A DNA stretch of 64,000 nucleotides, taken from NCBI GenBank assembly GCA_954871525.1, contig OX940860.1, positions 29,296,001 to 29,360,000 of the forward strand, given 5' to 3'. Positions 45,983 through 57,730 of the stretch are shown here, piece after piece. How positions within the stretch are numbered: position 1 is the stretch's first letter; every line of letters begins with the position of its first letter. The notes under the pieces were generated by a model. The model was not told where the DNA came from. It did not search any database and worked only from the letters and a program-made list of their open reading frames with translations. The stretch is from Parietaria judaica (Eukaryota; Streptophyta; Magnoliopsida; Rosales; Urticaceae). A program made the position numbers and the translations under genes.

Positions 45983-48056
45983 TCTATATATATATAAAAG
46001 GAGAATAACAAGTGGATGACATGTCAAGAGGGGAAAACAAGGATTCACAATCCTTATTTTTTCAGATTTTCAGATTTTGTTATTTTTGATTTCGTAGTAT
46101 CGTTACTAAATATACAATGACAGTCTATTTACCTTCCAAATCATTATGTATCCATTAAAAAAACATTTATTTGATGAAGCACGTTAGCACTAATCCATTT
46201 GTTAAACGATAGTCTATTTACCTTCCAAACCATTATGTATCCATTAAAAATCATTTATTTGATGAAGCACGTTCAACACTAATTCATATGTTAAAAACTA
46301 AAAATATAACGTCTTATATTTATTAGAAAGAATAAGTGTCATAAAAATAGTATGCCAGTCATATGAAAAGTTTTTATTGCTTTATATATAAAAGAAAGTT
46401 TAATTTTCACGGGAGGGTTGGTCATCATCTTTGTAAATTTTATGCCTCTGTCTCTGCCGATTTTGTCCATTTGCTCGAACTCGCCGAGTCTCCAACTTTC
46501 GCCTTCCGGTTCCCTTTACCTTTTTAGCCGACAGTTACAATGGATTATCCACGGCTGACGGCTTTAGAAAGAACACTCTTTTTTTATATTTCAGGTTTTA
46601 TGCATGATTTGATTGAAAATTGCAGCTTCTCACTTTTTTTTACACGCATTGCACGTGTGTTTGTCTCCGCTCTTCGGACAAGTACTGTTATATTACAGCT
46701 TATTCAATTCTGTTTCCCAAATTGGTGCTCGATTATAGAAATGGTATTTGGAGTAGCTTAATTCGTTGGTGTTAATGTTGCCAAAGTCCTCATTGAGTAT
46801 GTAGTCAGAAATACGCCCGGGTTAGTCATCGAGGATTTTTGTACGTGCCACATCTGTTGGGTATAATTTCTATAGTTGGTTTTGAAATCTAGGGTATGTT
46901 GTTAGCTTCGACTCAGAGTTACTCGGTTATTATACTGTTAAACTTGGTGATTGTGTTACTCCGCAGTCTCTGCTTATAGGTTTGCATTTGTATTTGTTTT
47001 AAGATATTATGGTAATATACGGCTAAACGAGTCACCGGACAGCGTCATATTTTTTTCTTTGTTTCACTTACATACTCTGCAGCGCTGCTAACTACACTAT
47101 TTGCTTTTTTCTATCCCATGGTAAGTTCTACTTGATAACTTTGAGATTTTAATATTATCTTTCTCATGTTGATTCTAAGGTTATGTATTGTGAACGTTTT
47201 CAATGAGAATTAAGATTAGTTAGATATTCCAAAACATGTTTGAAGAGGTAGGTTGTAGAGTGTTTTGCCTTTTTAGGTTTATCTGATACATGTATTTTAT
47301 TACAAACATGTTTGATGATAGACCTACATGATTTTGAATTGAATAGGCCAAATTATACTTCATAAGATGGGATTTAGAGTGGACTTAGAATAAGAATTTT
47401 GAAAATTAAGAGATATATTAATAGATATAATACACTTTAATATATGGGATTTAGAGTGGCCAAATCGTATATTTTTCATATGTATAGATATTAATTTATT
47501 GATAAATTATAGTTTAATATAATAATATATATAAATTTTATCGATTAAATTTTTTAGCTGCAGGTTAGCTGATGGAGATGCATTGAACAGCTCAAAGCTA
47601 TCAATAAAAAGCCATTTTGAAAACAAAAATACATACACAAAGAAGTAAGGAATTTTTGGAATCTTATTGGCTCATTCAGAAATTCAAACAGTCATGGATC
47701 ACTGTTAAAGACTCATTCATGAATATTATTGTAGATGTTTCATGTATTTTATTAATTACTATATTTTTTTGGAATTGGAAAAGTCACCATACTTATAGGG
47801 ACATGGATGCAACACAAACAATCATGGATTTCACCGGGGTTTTTTTCTTCACTGTTTCGGGTTTTTATTTTTATTTTTTTACAATGGCCTGGTGAATCTT
47901 TATTTTTTTTTCCGGAGAAAACTTCCCGTCTATAATTGGTATTTGGTAAGGTTTCGTGTACGTGTATCAGTATAACTATATATATTATACCAATTGTGTA
48001 TATTTTATAATCTTATTTTCATTTGTTAATCTCTTTTTATACAGTGGTTATAGTTA

Positions 48057-48534
48057 TTTCATTTTCAGGTTGCAATTTTAAAGTTTATAATAACTGGCAA
48101 GGGCGGTTATTCCGGCTATGGCGACGATGACTATCGATCTCGGTATCGCAACTAACTGCATTCAATTCTTAACAAAGCTTTGACTGCGAACTTTTTATGT
48201 CCTGGATGGGCTTTCTCGAAGACTCGGTGATCAAGGTGTAAATAGTAATGTCCCTCTTCTTTTTGTCGTTACTTTGCAACTTTTGTTAAAAAAAATAACA
48301 ATGATAAGTTAAATCATATAACTATATATTTCATTTTCAGGTTGCAATTTTGCAGTTTATAATGACTGGCAAGGGCGGTTATTCCGGCTATGGCGACGAT
48401 GACTATCGATCTCGGTATCGCAACTAACTGCGTTCAATTCTTAACAAAGCTTTGAATGCGGACTTTTTATGTCCTGGCTGGGCTTTCTCGAAGACTCGAT
48501 GATCAAGGTGTAAATAGTAATGTCCCTCTTCTTT
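48057..48534 (+). repeat. Direct duplication inside Helitron 1 carrying an exon-like tail
   Basis: Two copies (48057-48263 and 48328-48534) share TTCATTTTCAGGTTGCAATTTT, then TGGCAAGGGCGGTTATTCCG and GTCCTGG.TGGGCTTTCTCG; they are about 95% identical with a ~272-bp period. Each begins with an intron-acceptor-like TTTTCAG, followed by a frame ITGKGGYSGYGDDDYRSRYRN (second copy MTGKGG...) and a stop, as a captured last exon would. Source gene unknown; the Gly/Asp/Arg/Tyr-rich end is reminiscent of RNA-binding proteins, which is only an impression. Confidence 0.75.
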
Positions 48535-49329
48535 CTCATAGTCATATCGATGACGACTCTCGGTGACGATGACCAGGACAACTATCTCAGGTGCGTGCAC
48601 GGCTCCCTTACCGCCATTCCAAGTTACAACTACTCTCCCCGTCAAAGCAGACGTGCCACCATCACAAGTCGTTTTGCTTTCATCTATTTACATAGCCCTA
48701 ACTCAATCTCTGCGGCCCCACCTCAACTTTTGCAAAGTGTTTCATTTTTCTATGCTTAGTTCTCTTCTTTTTCAGTGAAGAATGGTCGAGTACGATAAAA
48801 TGTAGGTCTTTCAGTTACGACACACAATGTAAAGAATAAATTTTTTCAACACGTTATGTCAGCTATCTATGTCAAAGCTGTACAAATTGACATGTTCTTA
48901 TTAAAATCGTAAATTACATTACATTACAAAACAAATTGGGAGTTTGCTAAGTTCAATGTTGATGTATATTTTCAATGAATCAATTTATAACATAAAATTA
49001 AATTAATCAATATATTCAATAATTCAGTCTAAATTTATACATGCATATAGTAGTTTAAATTTATATATGCATATATGAAGGAATTTTTTTTTGAAAGCAT
49101 ATATGAAGGAATTGAGCGTGAAGTATAGTGAAACAAATAACAGTTCTCTTCTTTCTATAAAATATACTCCTTTTTAGTATAACATATTTTTTATTCTTCT
49201 TTTTTTTCTTCGTGTACTACGTAATCTTATAAGCAATAGAATTTTTATTAGTAATATTTAAACATTGTTATTATAATTGCAAAACTTTAGCATGTTTATA
49301 TTTGAAAATAAATAAAAAACAATATAACT

Positions 49330-50030
49330 GAAAATTTGAGAATTTTAATATCCCATGTGGAGGTTCGTCTTTTAAGTGAAAATTCATATTAGCAACATTT
49401 GTATTATCTACCTATTTGACTGCTGTTATTATTAATAATGCAAGATTTACCATGTTTATATTATATAATAAAATCGTTAGTAACATTAATATATATATAT
49501 GGATGTTGGTTTATTATCTTTTACATCCAAAATTCACAAAATATTTATCACCTCACCGTGCATATAATATAGGGTTTTAATAGATGATTTCTATTTAATT
49601 GTCGATTTTACTAATGCAGGGTTTACCATGTTCAAATTTAATAAAAAAATAGACAATAACATTAATAAAAAAATCATTTTTTTCGTATTCAATGTGGATG
49701 TAAGCTTTTTCAATAAAATTACAATATAAATAGTAAAATTGATGATAAAAAAATCATTCAAATTCACAAATATATTTTATTGTCACCGAGCATAATACAA
49801 TAGAGTTTTTAATTATGATTCTCTATATATTTAACTGTTGTTGTTATTAATGCAAGTCTTTACAATGTGTATAATTAATAATACAACCGACAATTGTATG
49901 GACAAATTTTTTTAGCTTTTTATATCGATGTGGATGTTGGTCTTTTGACAAAAATAATTTGAAAAATTAAAAGTCTTTTCATTCAAATTCCGTAACATAT
50001 TTTATCGTCACCGCGCAAAGCGCGGTGCCG
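49330..50030 (+). repeat. Diverged tandem repeats leading into the Helitron 3' end
   Basis: About four units of 150-230 bp each contain a form of ATGTGGATGTTGGTCTTTT, TTCAAATTC.CAAATATATT, TATTGTCACCG.GCATAATA and ATTAATGCAAG.TTTACCATGT. Each unit thus carries a decayed version of the last bases of the Helitron (TTTATCGTCACCGCGCA), as if the 3' terminus had been copied in tandem. Confidence 0.65.
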
Positions 50031-50038
50031 TCCACTAG

Positions 50039-52117
50039 TTAAATAATAATTTTTTAATTGTTACATTGCAGCCTAATGACGTGGCAATGCTAGATAGGCT
50101 TGCTTTGACTGTCACGTACGCATTTGCGTAACGGTGTTAAATAAATTGGATAAATAAATTGGATGAAAGCATTTATCAACCCACTTATACTGACGTTGGA
50201 TACTTTTGCAGTTATTATCTGGCGTTGAGCCTATAGCGCCCTAGTTGACCATATATTGGATACTTATATTGCAATTATCCCTAATAATTTAAGTACATAT
50301 ACCGCTAATTTATTTAATATTTTAAGAAACAGAGAACTGAGAAGTGAGAAACATAGGTGGGGTCCTCGAGAGGATGATATTGTAAAATATTCGATTGTGT
50401 TTGTGAATGAGTCTTTGGATTTGGCCATCCATGCTGTCTAAATCCTCAATCCTTATCCAGTCCACTACTTATCTCTTACACAACATGGCAAAGTGAATAA
50501 CTATTTTATTTTATTTTATTCAAAGCAATATATATATATTTTTTGTTCTAAATTCATTTGCCCACATAATTTTACACTTTATATTTGTTTGAATATCGTA
50601 TTAAATGAATTTTTGTCTTTGTTAAGATCAAAACATCGTAATTTTAATGCATATTTAAATATTAAATGTTGTATCTTAATTTGTATACAATATTTTTTTA
50701 AATACTAATACGTATAAATATATTCATATCCAAATTAAAATTAATACTTCTTAATCTTAACGCCTGATAATATATTTTTAATTTAAACTAAAATTTTTAT
50801 TAGTACTGTACCAAAATTCTTGGATATTTTTATTGTATATCATTATTAAGAGTGTTCAAATTGCCGATTTTGCCATTGTGATCAGTTATCGTGGATTTAT
50901 CCTTTGGCGGTAACAAATTTATTGAGGAATAAGGTATAAATATTCAGGTTATTATTATTGATACTTATCGAACGTATCATATCGGTTATTGATAGATTTA
51001 TCGACGTACAAGGTATAATATACTTTTTAGTGTCGAAAATACCAAATATAAAATCATATAATAATAATCATTCAAAACAAAAACAAAAACGTAGCTCAAA
51101 AACATTAAAAAAATAAACTTAGATACTTTTGCCATAAAATTAAAAACTTTGAGAAATTAGGCAATCTACAAATAAACAACCTTAAACACAAATTTATATT
51201 GATATTCGTCGACTAATACAACAAGAAAAAATCCAAATTTTAAAACTTTGTTGGTACTTTTTTCATAAAAGGTAAAAACATTAGAAAATTAGGCAGTATG
51301 AAAATAAATAACCACGTAATCAAATATATATCATAATATTCATCATTCAAAAGTTTTTTTTTTTTTTAAATGGACCTAAAAAACATATTGCTCCAAAACT
51401 ATGATACTTTTGCTGCACAAATATAAAATATTTATAAATAAGCGGATGTGTCCTAGAATTACATTTACACGTGTCGAAGTATGATTATGTCGTTAACTTT
51501 GGCAAACGATAAAACCTTTGAAGCAACAAATAGGCTTTTTCAAAGACCCAAAAGCCGTCATCGATTCTCTCATTTTTATTATTTTGTTTGTTCTTAATTC
51601 CATCGTGATTCGATCGACCGTATATGTGAGCTAGTTTTAACGGAAATACCCGATCTAATTTTCATATGAAAAATGAAGTTTCATCAAGCGTCACTTCGTG
51701 ATTGGGGAGACGATTTCTCCCTCAGAAACATATTAATATTCATTAAAATTCAAAAGTATACCTCATCAATGATAAAATACCAAACTGAATAGATTACAAA
51801 CATAACTGTTGTGTTTCACAATTTTAAACCATGATGATCCACTAAATGTCTAGATAATTAGTAGCTTTACAAGAAAGAAAGAAAAAAAAAGGAAAAAAAT
51901 ACATAAATATCTCATTCTCTTTTGTTTTGCGCCAAAAAAAGAAAAAAGAAAAAGGTCAATGAGTTTGTATGGTCGACAATCGATAAACAAGCGATGATGA
52001 ATAAAAAGATAACGATTATAGAAGATAACTTATCGAGTAACTCTTAAAATAAATGTAAGATTAATCGATAATAAAAGACCCATTAATCATGATCACTCAA
52101 ACCTATTATTATTATTA
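50039..52117. other. Spacer between the two Helitron 3' ends
   Basis: AT-rich, no gene recognised. 50870-51010 holds TATCG-rich wording (GTTATCGTGGATTTATCC, TTATCGAACGTATCATATCG) reminiscent of the hAT element at 13285. Otherwise unassigned. Confidence 0.45.
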
Positions 52118-55100
52118 CTAGTGGACGGCACCGCGCTTCGCGCGGTGGCGAAAGAATATTTTTTATATATTTGGATGAAACTTTTTGGTAATTTCATGGT
52201 CGTTTTTATGTTAAAAAATGAGGATGTATATATCTATACATATTTAATATATTATATTTGAAAAAAAATAAAATAATCAATAATAATAAATAGGGATGAA
52301 AGATAGAGGAATCCCTCTTGATTTAAGAAATAATTTATATGCAAGAAAACAATAATATATTAAATTATCATTGTGTTTTTCTTAATAAATTATTAAAAAT
52401 TATTTAATCAACTTACAATCGATGAAATTGAAATTATAACATGTTTCTTTTGAAAATTTAACCACGTTAATGATGACGACAACGCAGTCGGCACTCAATT
52501 AAAAATATATATAGCGAAACCTCATGAATCACGCGCTATTTTTTAACATGTTAGCTATTAAGCGAACAAAAATGTAGCAAAAAAGTAAATTTGTTAAATT
52601 TATTCATCAACTATTTTGGTCAAAATTTTCAAAATATAAATAAATTTAAAAAATCACCTTTTGCAAAATGACACAAAATTGTTTCATGACATAGAATTGC
52701 AAAATGACAACTATTCTGAATGCTTAATTTTTTTTTGATAAAAAATCAATACCTTTTGCAAAATGACATAGAATCGTTTCATCCAAGATAATTGTCAATT
52801 CCAACAAAGAAATATGACCGGAAGTGAATGACGCAATAAGTTACCTAATATTATATGCTTAGTAGTTGCTTGCAATGATTAACCACTTTGAATGAATTTA
52901 AATATACTAATCATTTAGCTAAAGACCATTATAATACATTAGATAAATTAATAATAAAGCAGAATAATATATTTGACAATATATTACCCAGTGGCTTAAA
53001 ATCAAATGTAAAATCTTAAAAAAAAATCTTCTTTATTTATCAGAATTCATGAAGTGTTTTCATCAACTATATATCGATATGTTCTTTTATACAGTTTTTC
53101 TCAATGAATTGCATGGATTAATTTCCCACAAAAATATTAAAAGATACATTAAAATTATATGTAAAAAAATATTTATTATGGAGGTTTATGAAGAAGGTGA
53201 TTACACAACCTTTATCGTGGAGATTTCAGAGGCATATATATTATCGATCGTGCGAACCACTAATCACACAATTGAGTTGTTGAATGCATCAACAGAGCCG
53301 TTAATGTAAACCCCCAAACAAAGCCCTCCAAAATAGAGCTCCAAAAAAAATATAACATACCATAGAGAGATACTGGGATGAACATACGCTTTGCTGTTCT
53401 AAAAAATGAGTGTTATTAGCATGAAAGTAATCTAATGAGACGTTGGAATTTAAATGGTATGGTATTTAAATGTCTCTTTGAATCTGTTTTCTCATGTGTG
53501 TTGAAAAAGCTTAAGTAATGATATCTTCATGGACAGTGGACGACATGTGTATAATGCCCGAAAGAGAAATCTAAATAATTACATACAATTCCATAGAGTA
53601 CACTTGATATTCCATAACATACAATGTAATTACATTTATTTATTTATTAATTATTACCATTAATATTAATAATAATTACCGTAATAATTATTGCATCAAC
53701 ATGACTTTTGCTTTCCAAGATGTTACTAACAACACCACTTTATTGTTGTTGTAAACACAACAACACTAACGCAACACATACATGAAGAGAAACGATAATA
53801 AAGAGATAAATTAGTTGTTTTTATTGTATATAAATAAATAAAAATATGAAAGAAAATCAAATAGAGAATCTTGAGGATAGCTTAAATTGTATTGTGCCAT
53901 GTCATTCAAAAAACTGTCCATATATAAATAAGATTCAAAATCAATTATAAATTAAGAAGTAAATATTGAATATATTCAAAGCAATTTTGTATTCTGTCTA
54001 TATTGTTTAAATACAATATGAAAAATCTTAAAGCAAGTAAGCGGTCTATACGCTAATAATACTACAATATTTAAGTAGTTGAAGAATAATAAATAAAAAA
54101 TCTCATCTTTTTTAAAAGTGTTTCTTTAATAAAAAAAAATTAATTACATAAAACTTATAAAAATATAAATATTATTATTAGTAAATGTTTTATAAATATA
54201 TATAAAAATATATATAAAACATGGTTGAAAACCCGGAGGGTATAAAACATGAGTAGCCAGATCTTTTGAGTTCACTGAGTTATAAACGTCAAACTCCATG
54301 TCCGTTTTACTAAAGGCCTAGAATAACGTGCTCCAAAACCCTAGCATAACCCATCAAAACCCCAACACAACCAAACGTAATTAACCTTACCAACAAAATA
54401 TAGAAAGTAATACATAAATATATTTGTATTTATTCATACACTTATCATTGATTAATGTATGAATCGTGGATAAACACATAAATTAATCCTCTATTTGAAT
54501 GGCGATCGTGTTTTTCACAGGATTTCTCGTTACTATCTGTATACATATAAGAATTCAATAACAACTTTTTATCGCTCAATTTTCTCCATTATTGTACCGT
54601 AGTGAAGCCCAACCAACGAAAATACCACAATATTATTTAAGATTGAATAAGATATTAATGGCCAATTTATCCGACTATAATGGTCTTTCTCAGTTTAAAG
54701 TCTCTTGATATCTTTCAAAATTTGTTTAAACTCCTCGTCAATTAGATAAATACAAATAAATAACTCTTTTATTGTTATGCCTTGGTCATTATTGTTAGTC
54801 TCTTCGTATACTAATAGTTTAATTTGATAACTGCATACCGGCATAATAAAAAACTTAATTACTGAATGGATTAAATAAATAAAAAAGTTATAAAAAGGGA
54901 CATTAACTGAATAGATTGATTAATTTTTATTTACAAAGTTTTAAAACTTATGAGAGATATATTAATTGATATATTAGTTATTCACGATCATTTAACGTGT
55001 GTGTATATATAACTAAATATACAATTGAGTCACTAATTTTTAAGTAAAAAAATAGAGAATGAGTCATATTCCTCAGTCAATTCTTTTCATGTAATGCAGC

Positions 55101-56217
55101 TTTACAAAATTTTGCATTGCCTTCAAATTCAAACCAAAATTGAAAGAAGAATACAAATGACATGATAGAGACCAACAATTATTCCTAAAAGGAAAACTTT
55201 TTTTTTTAATGGAAAAAGAAAACCTTTAGAGCAATTGAATAATCCATCTATTGGAAAGTTTTTATATTTTTTTAAAGGTTTAGAGTTTCATGTGTTTCAG
55301 TAGATAATTCTTACATCCCTTTTCAATTATAAATTTGTTAATTGTTACCTGAACCAAATCTGAAATAAAAGAAAATCAACATACAACAAAAGTTGTTGAA
55401 GCCAGAAAAACAAAACAAATTGATAGAAAAAAATAATAATTAGAGAACCATATTCACAAAGAGTACAACATATAAAGAAATGAGGAAATAAATAATTCAT
55501 AAGGTAAAGGATATAGAACTCTCACCAATTGTAGATCGGAGCCACCGGAAAACAAAATCGCTCACTATGAAGTCACTAATTAAAAAAAGAAAAAATAGAA
55601 AAGAAAAATAATAATATAGAAAAATAAAAGATAACAAAAACTCACCAATTAAAAATCGAAAAGCTGCTACCGAAGAAAGATTGTCGTATCATAGCCCCTG
55701 TAAAAAAATATATAATACAACAAAAGATATCAAAATCTCATCAAATGTAGATCGGTAAGTTGCAAACGATCGAGAAAAGGAAACGCCGATAATATGTCCT
55801 ATAATATTATATATATATATATATATAAATACACGGTAAAGAAAATTCATTTTTGGTGTGCACTGCAATCTTTGAGATTGTGTATATATATATAGTGACT
55901 GACTTTTTATATTGATCAACACAATACTTAATTATATACGTTCCATTAATAAATACCATCAATATAGTGCTCCTTCAAATTCTGTATATGTGATGTTGTT
56001 TCTAATATGTTCACGTTACTTTTATTTAATTATGTTATCAATGGACAATAATTATATATGTAAAAAAAAATTCAAAATTCTCATAAAATAGAAAATGTGA
56101 ATCATTTGATTCTACTTCATTACACTATCTTGAACCTCCTAGAAAATAAAAATTGTGAATGCTTAAATGTTATTGTGCCACATCACTTATGAGTTCCTCC
56201 TTTTATATATATATAGA
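52118..56217 (-). mobile_element. Helitron 2 (non-autonomous), minus orientation
   Basis: On the minus strand it starts A|TCTATATATATATAAAAGG (56217 downward) and ends CACCGCGC-GAA-GCGCGGTG, then CCGTCCACTAG|T at 52118. The first ~20 and last ~30 bases match Helitron 1, so they are one family. 4100 bp. The interior is AT-rich; no Rep/helicase frame and no clear captured gene. A plus-strand frame at 53049-53309 resembles no known protein. Confidence 0.88.
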
Positions 56218-56472
56218 TTATTATTATTTAACTCTTCCAAAAACTTCTAAAGAGAGACACTATAGCTATAGCTTATGAACTTGTTTACTTTTCACCTTAA
56301 ACTTTAAAATCACCAATTATTACCCCTTTAAATAGTAGCTTTGATGCCTAATCCTATTTATATGAATTTATATGAATTATATATTTTTTAGTGGTTGTGT
56401 CAAATCTTGTTGGACAATGCCCTATCTAGTGGAGATTAATAATGTCGTTAAAGAACAAAATGTAAATATTAA

Positions 56473-57165
56473 GGGCAACTCCAGTGGAGCTGCAAAACTG
56501 ACGCTATTATAGAGTTAGGGCTCCAGTGGAGCTGTAAATGTAGCGTCATTATAGCGTGAATCAATTTGGATGAACAGTACCGCGCTAAATATAGCGCGGT
56601 ACTGTTCATTGCGCCAAAAATTATTTCAATTTTTTTTTTGGTCCTTCAAAACTTTTAAAATATACATAAATGTTTAAAGTTTATAAAATTATTTGATATT
56701 TAACCCTCAATATTATTTATAAAGAATAATTATTTGTCTCAAAAACTATTTTCGGTAAGCAAAAGTATTGAACTTATAAAATATGTTATTTTACGTAATT
56801 ATAAAAGACAACAATGAAATTTGCACAAAACACAATTACATTAAAAATTAATACATAACATGATTCGAACGATTTGTTACTTTCATAGACAATTTTATTT
56901 GCATTTGTGTTGTAATTTTATTTTATTTGTGTTATGTTGTCTTTTTATTTTAATAAATGTGGGGGATTTTTAATAATTTGACTAAGTGATCTAAGTACGA
57001 ATCAATAAATAAATATAGGGGTATGAGTGTAAATACAATATAAAGAGAATGAAAATAGATGAGAAATAGAGTGAGAAATAGAGTTTGGTTAGAGGTGATT
57101 TACTGATTACTGAGAAATAGAGTGAGAAATAAAATGAAATATAGATTGATCGGTTAGAGATGGTC
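56473..57165. mobile_element. PIF/Harbinger-type MITE candidate with TAA target duplication
   Basis: TAA flanks both sides (56470-56472, 57166-57168). Ends GGGCAACTCCAGTGG and, reversed, GACCATCTCTAACCG are alike; both belong to the GGnCATCTCCAACC type common in plant Harbinger MITEs. The inner left region repeats CTCCAGTGGAGCTG twice and TAGCG(T/C) motifs. 693 bp, no ORF. The right part repeats GAGAAATAGAGTGAGAAATA. Confidence 0.6.
56571..56610. repeat. Perfect 18-bp-arm palindrome with 4-base loop
   Basis: ATGAACAGTACCGCGCTA-AATA-TAGCGCGGTACTGTTCAT pairs exactly over 18 bp. It lies about 100 bp inside the Harbinger-type MITE. No Rho-independent terminator role applies in a plant genome; it may be a transposase site or a cruciform former. 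Confidence 0.95.
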
Positions 57166-57167
57166 TA

Positions 57168-57730
57168 ATCTAATCTAAATTTGGCTTTTCCTTATTATTC
57201 AATATCAAAGTCAATCAAATAATATCATTTCAGTTTCACTAACTCCAACTGATCAGTGATAATAGAAGATAAATAATACGAACCAAATGCCATTTTAGGT
57301 TTTTTTTTCTTTTGTTCTTTTGGTAGAAAATAAATCAAATAATCAGTAGACCGTATAATATTTGAGCACAATGATTAGCTGAGAAAGTGGGGCTCAATAA
57401 TCATTGTGATTTATATTGTGAATCGCTTTGGTTTAACTGTGTGAGAGCTTACCATCTTGTCAGTCAATAGATTGATCACGTCATCCCCATTTACCATTAG
57501 CAAATCCCACTTTCAAAATGATTTAAATTGCCAAAAAAAAAATCTCTTTTAGAATTTTGATTAGATGTATACCCGCCCTTAGTACATCTGCAAAGAAAAA
57601 AAAAAAAAAAAGTCAACTTCCGAAGATATCCCTGGCCCTGCAAAGAAAATCCCCAAAAAAAGTTATTTTGTAAATAACCCCTTTCAAAATTGATGATGTT
57701 GAGGAATTAATTTGCCGTTTGGGGTGTAAT
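57168..57730. other. AT-rich spacer
   Basis: A-runs at 57530 and 57594; nothing else seen before the hAT target duplication. Confidence 0.4.

Larger units (their letters stand above)
45983..50038 (+). mobile_element. Helitron 1 (non-autonomous), plus orientation
   Basis: Starts A|TCTATATATATATAAAAGG and ends with a GC hairpin CACCGCGC-AAA-GCGCGGTG (50009-50027) followed by GCCGTCCACTAG|T. The TC start, CTAG end, hairpin about ten bases from the end and A/T insertion site without target duplication are the Helitron criteria. 4056 bp. No Rep/helicase ORF, so it depends on another copy. It contains a ~272-bp tandem duplication (48057-48534) and diverged tandem repeats before its 3' end. Small open frames inside (46540-46761, 47617-47895, 48520-48759) resemble nothing I know and may come from captured host sequence. 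Confidence 0.88.

Noticed and set aside
46540..47895. Small ORFs inside Helitron 1 as real genes
   Set aside because: No family resemblance, AT-rich codons, no promoter or splice support; kept only as possible captured sequence.
53049..53309. Plus-strand ORF inside Helitron 2
   Set aside because: Antisense to the element, low-complexity composition and no recognisable domain.
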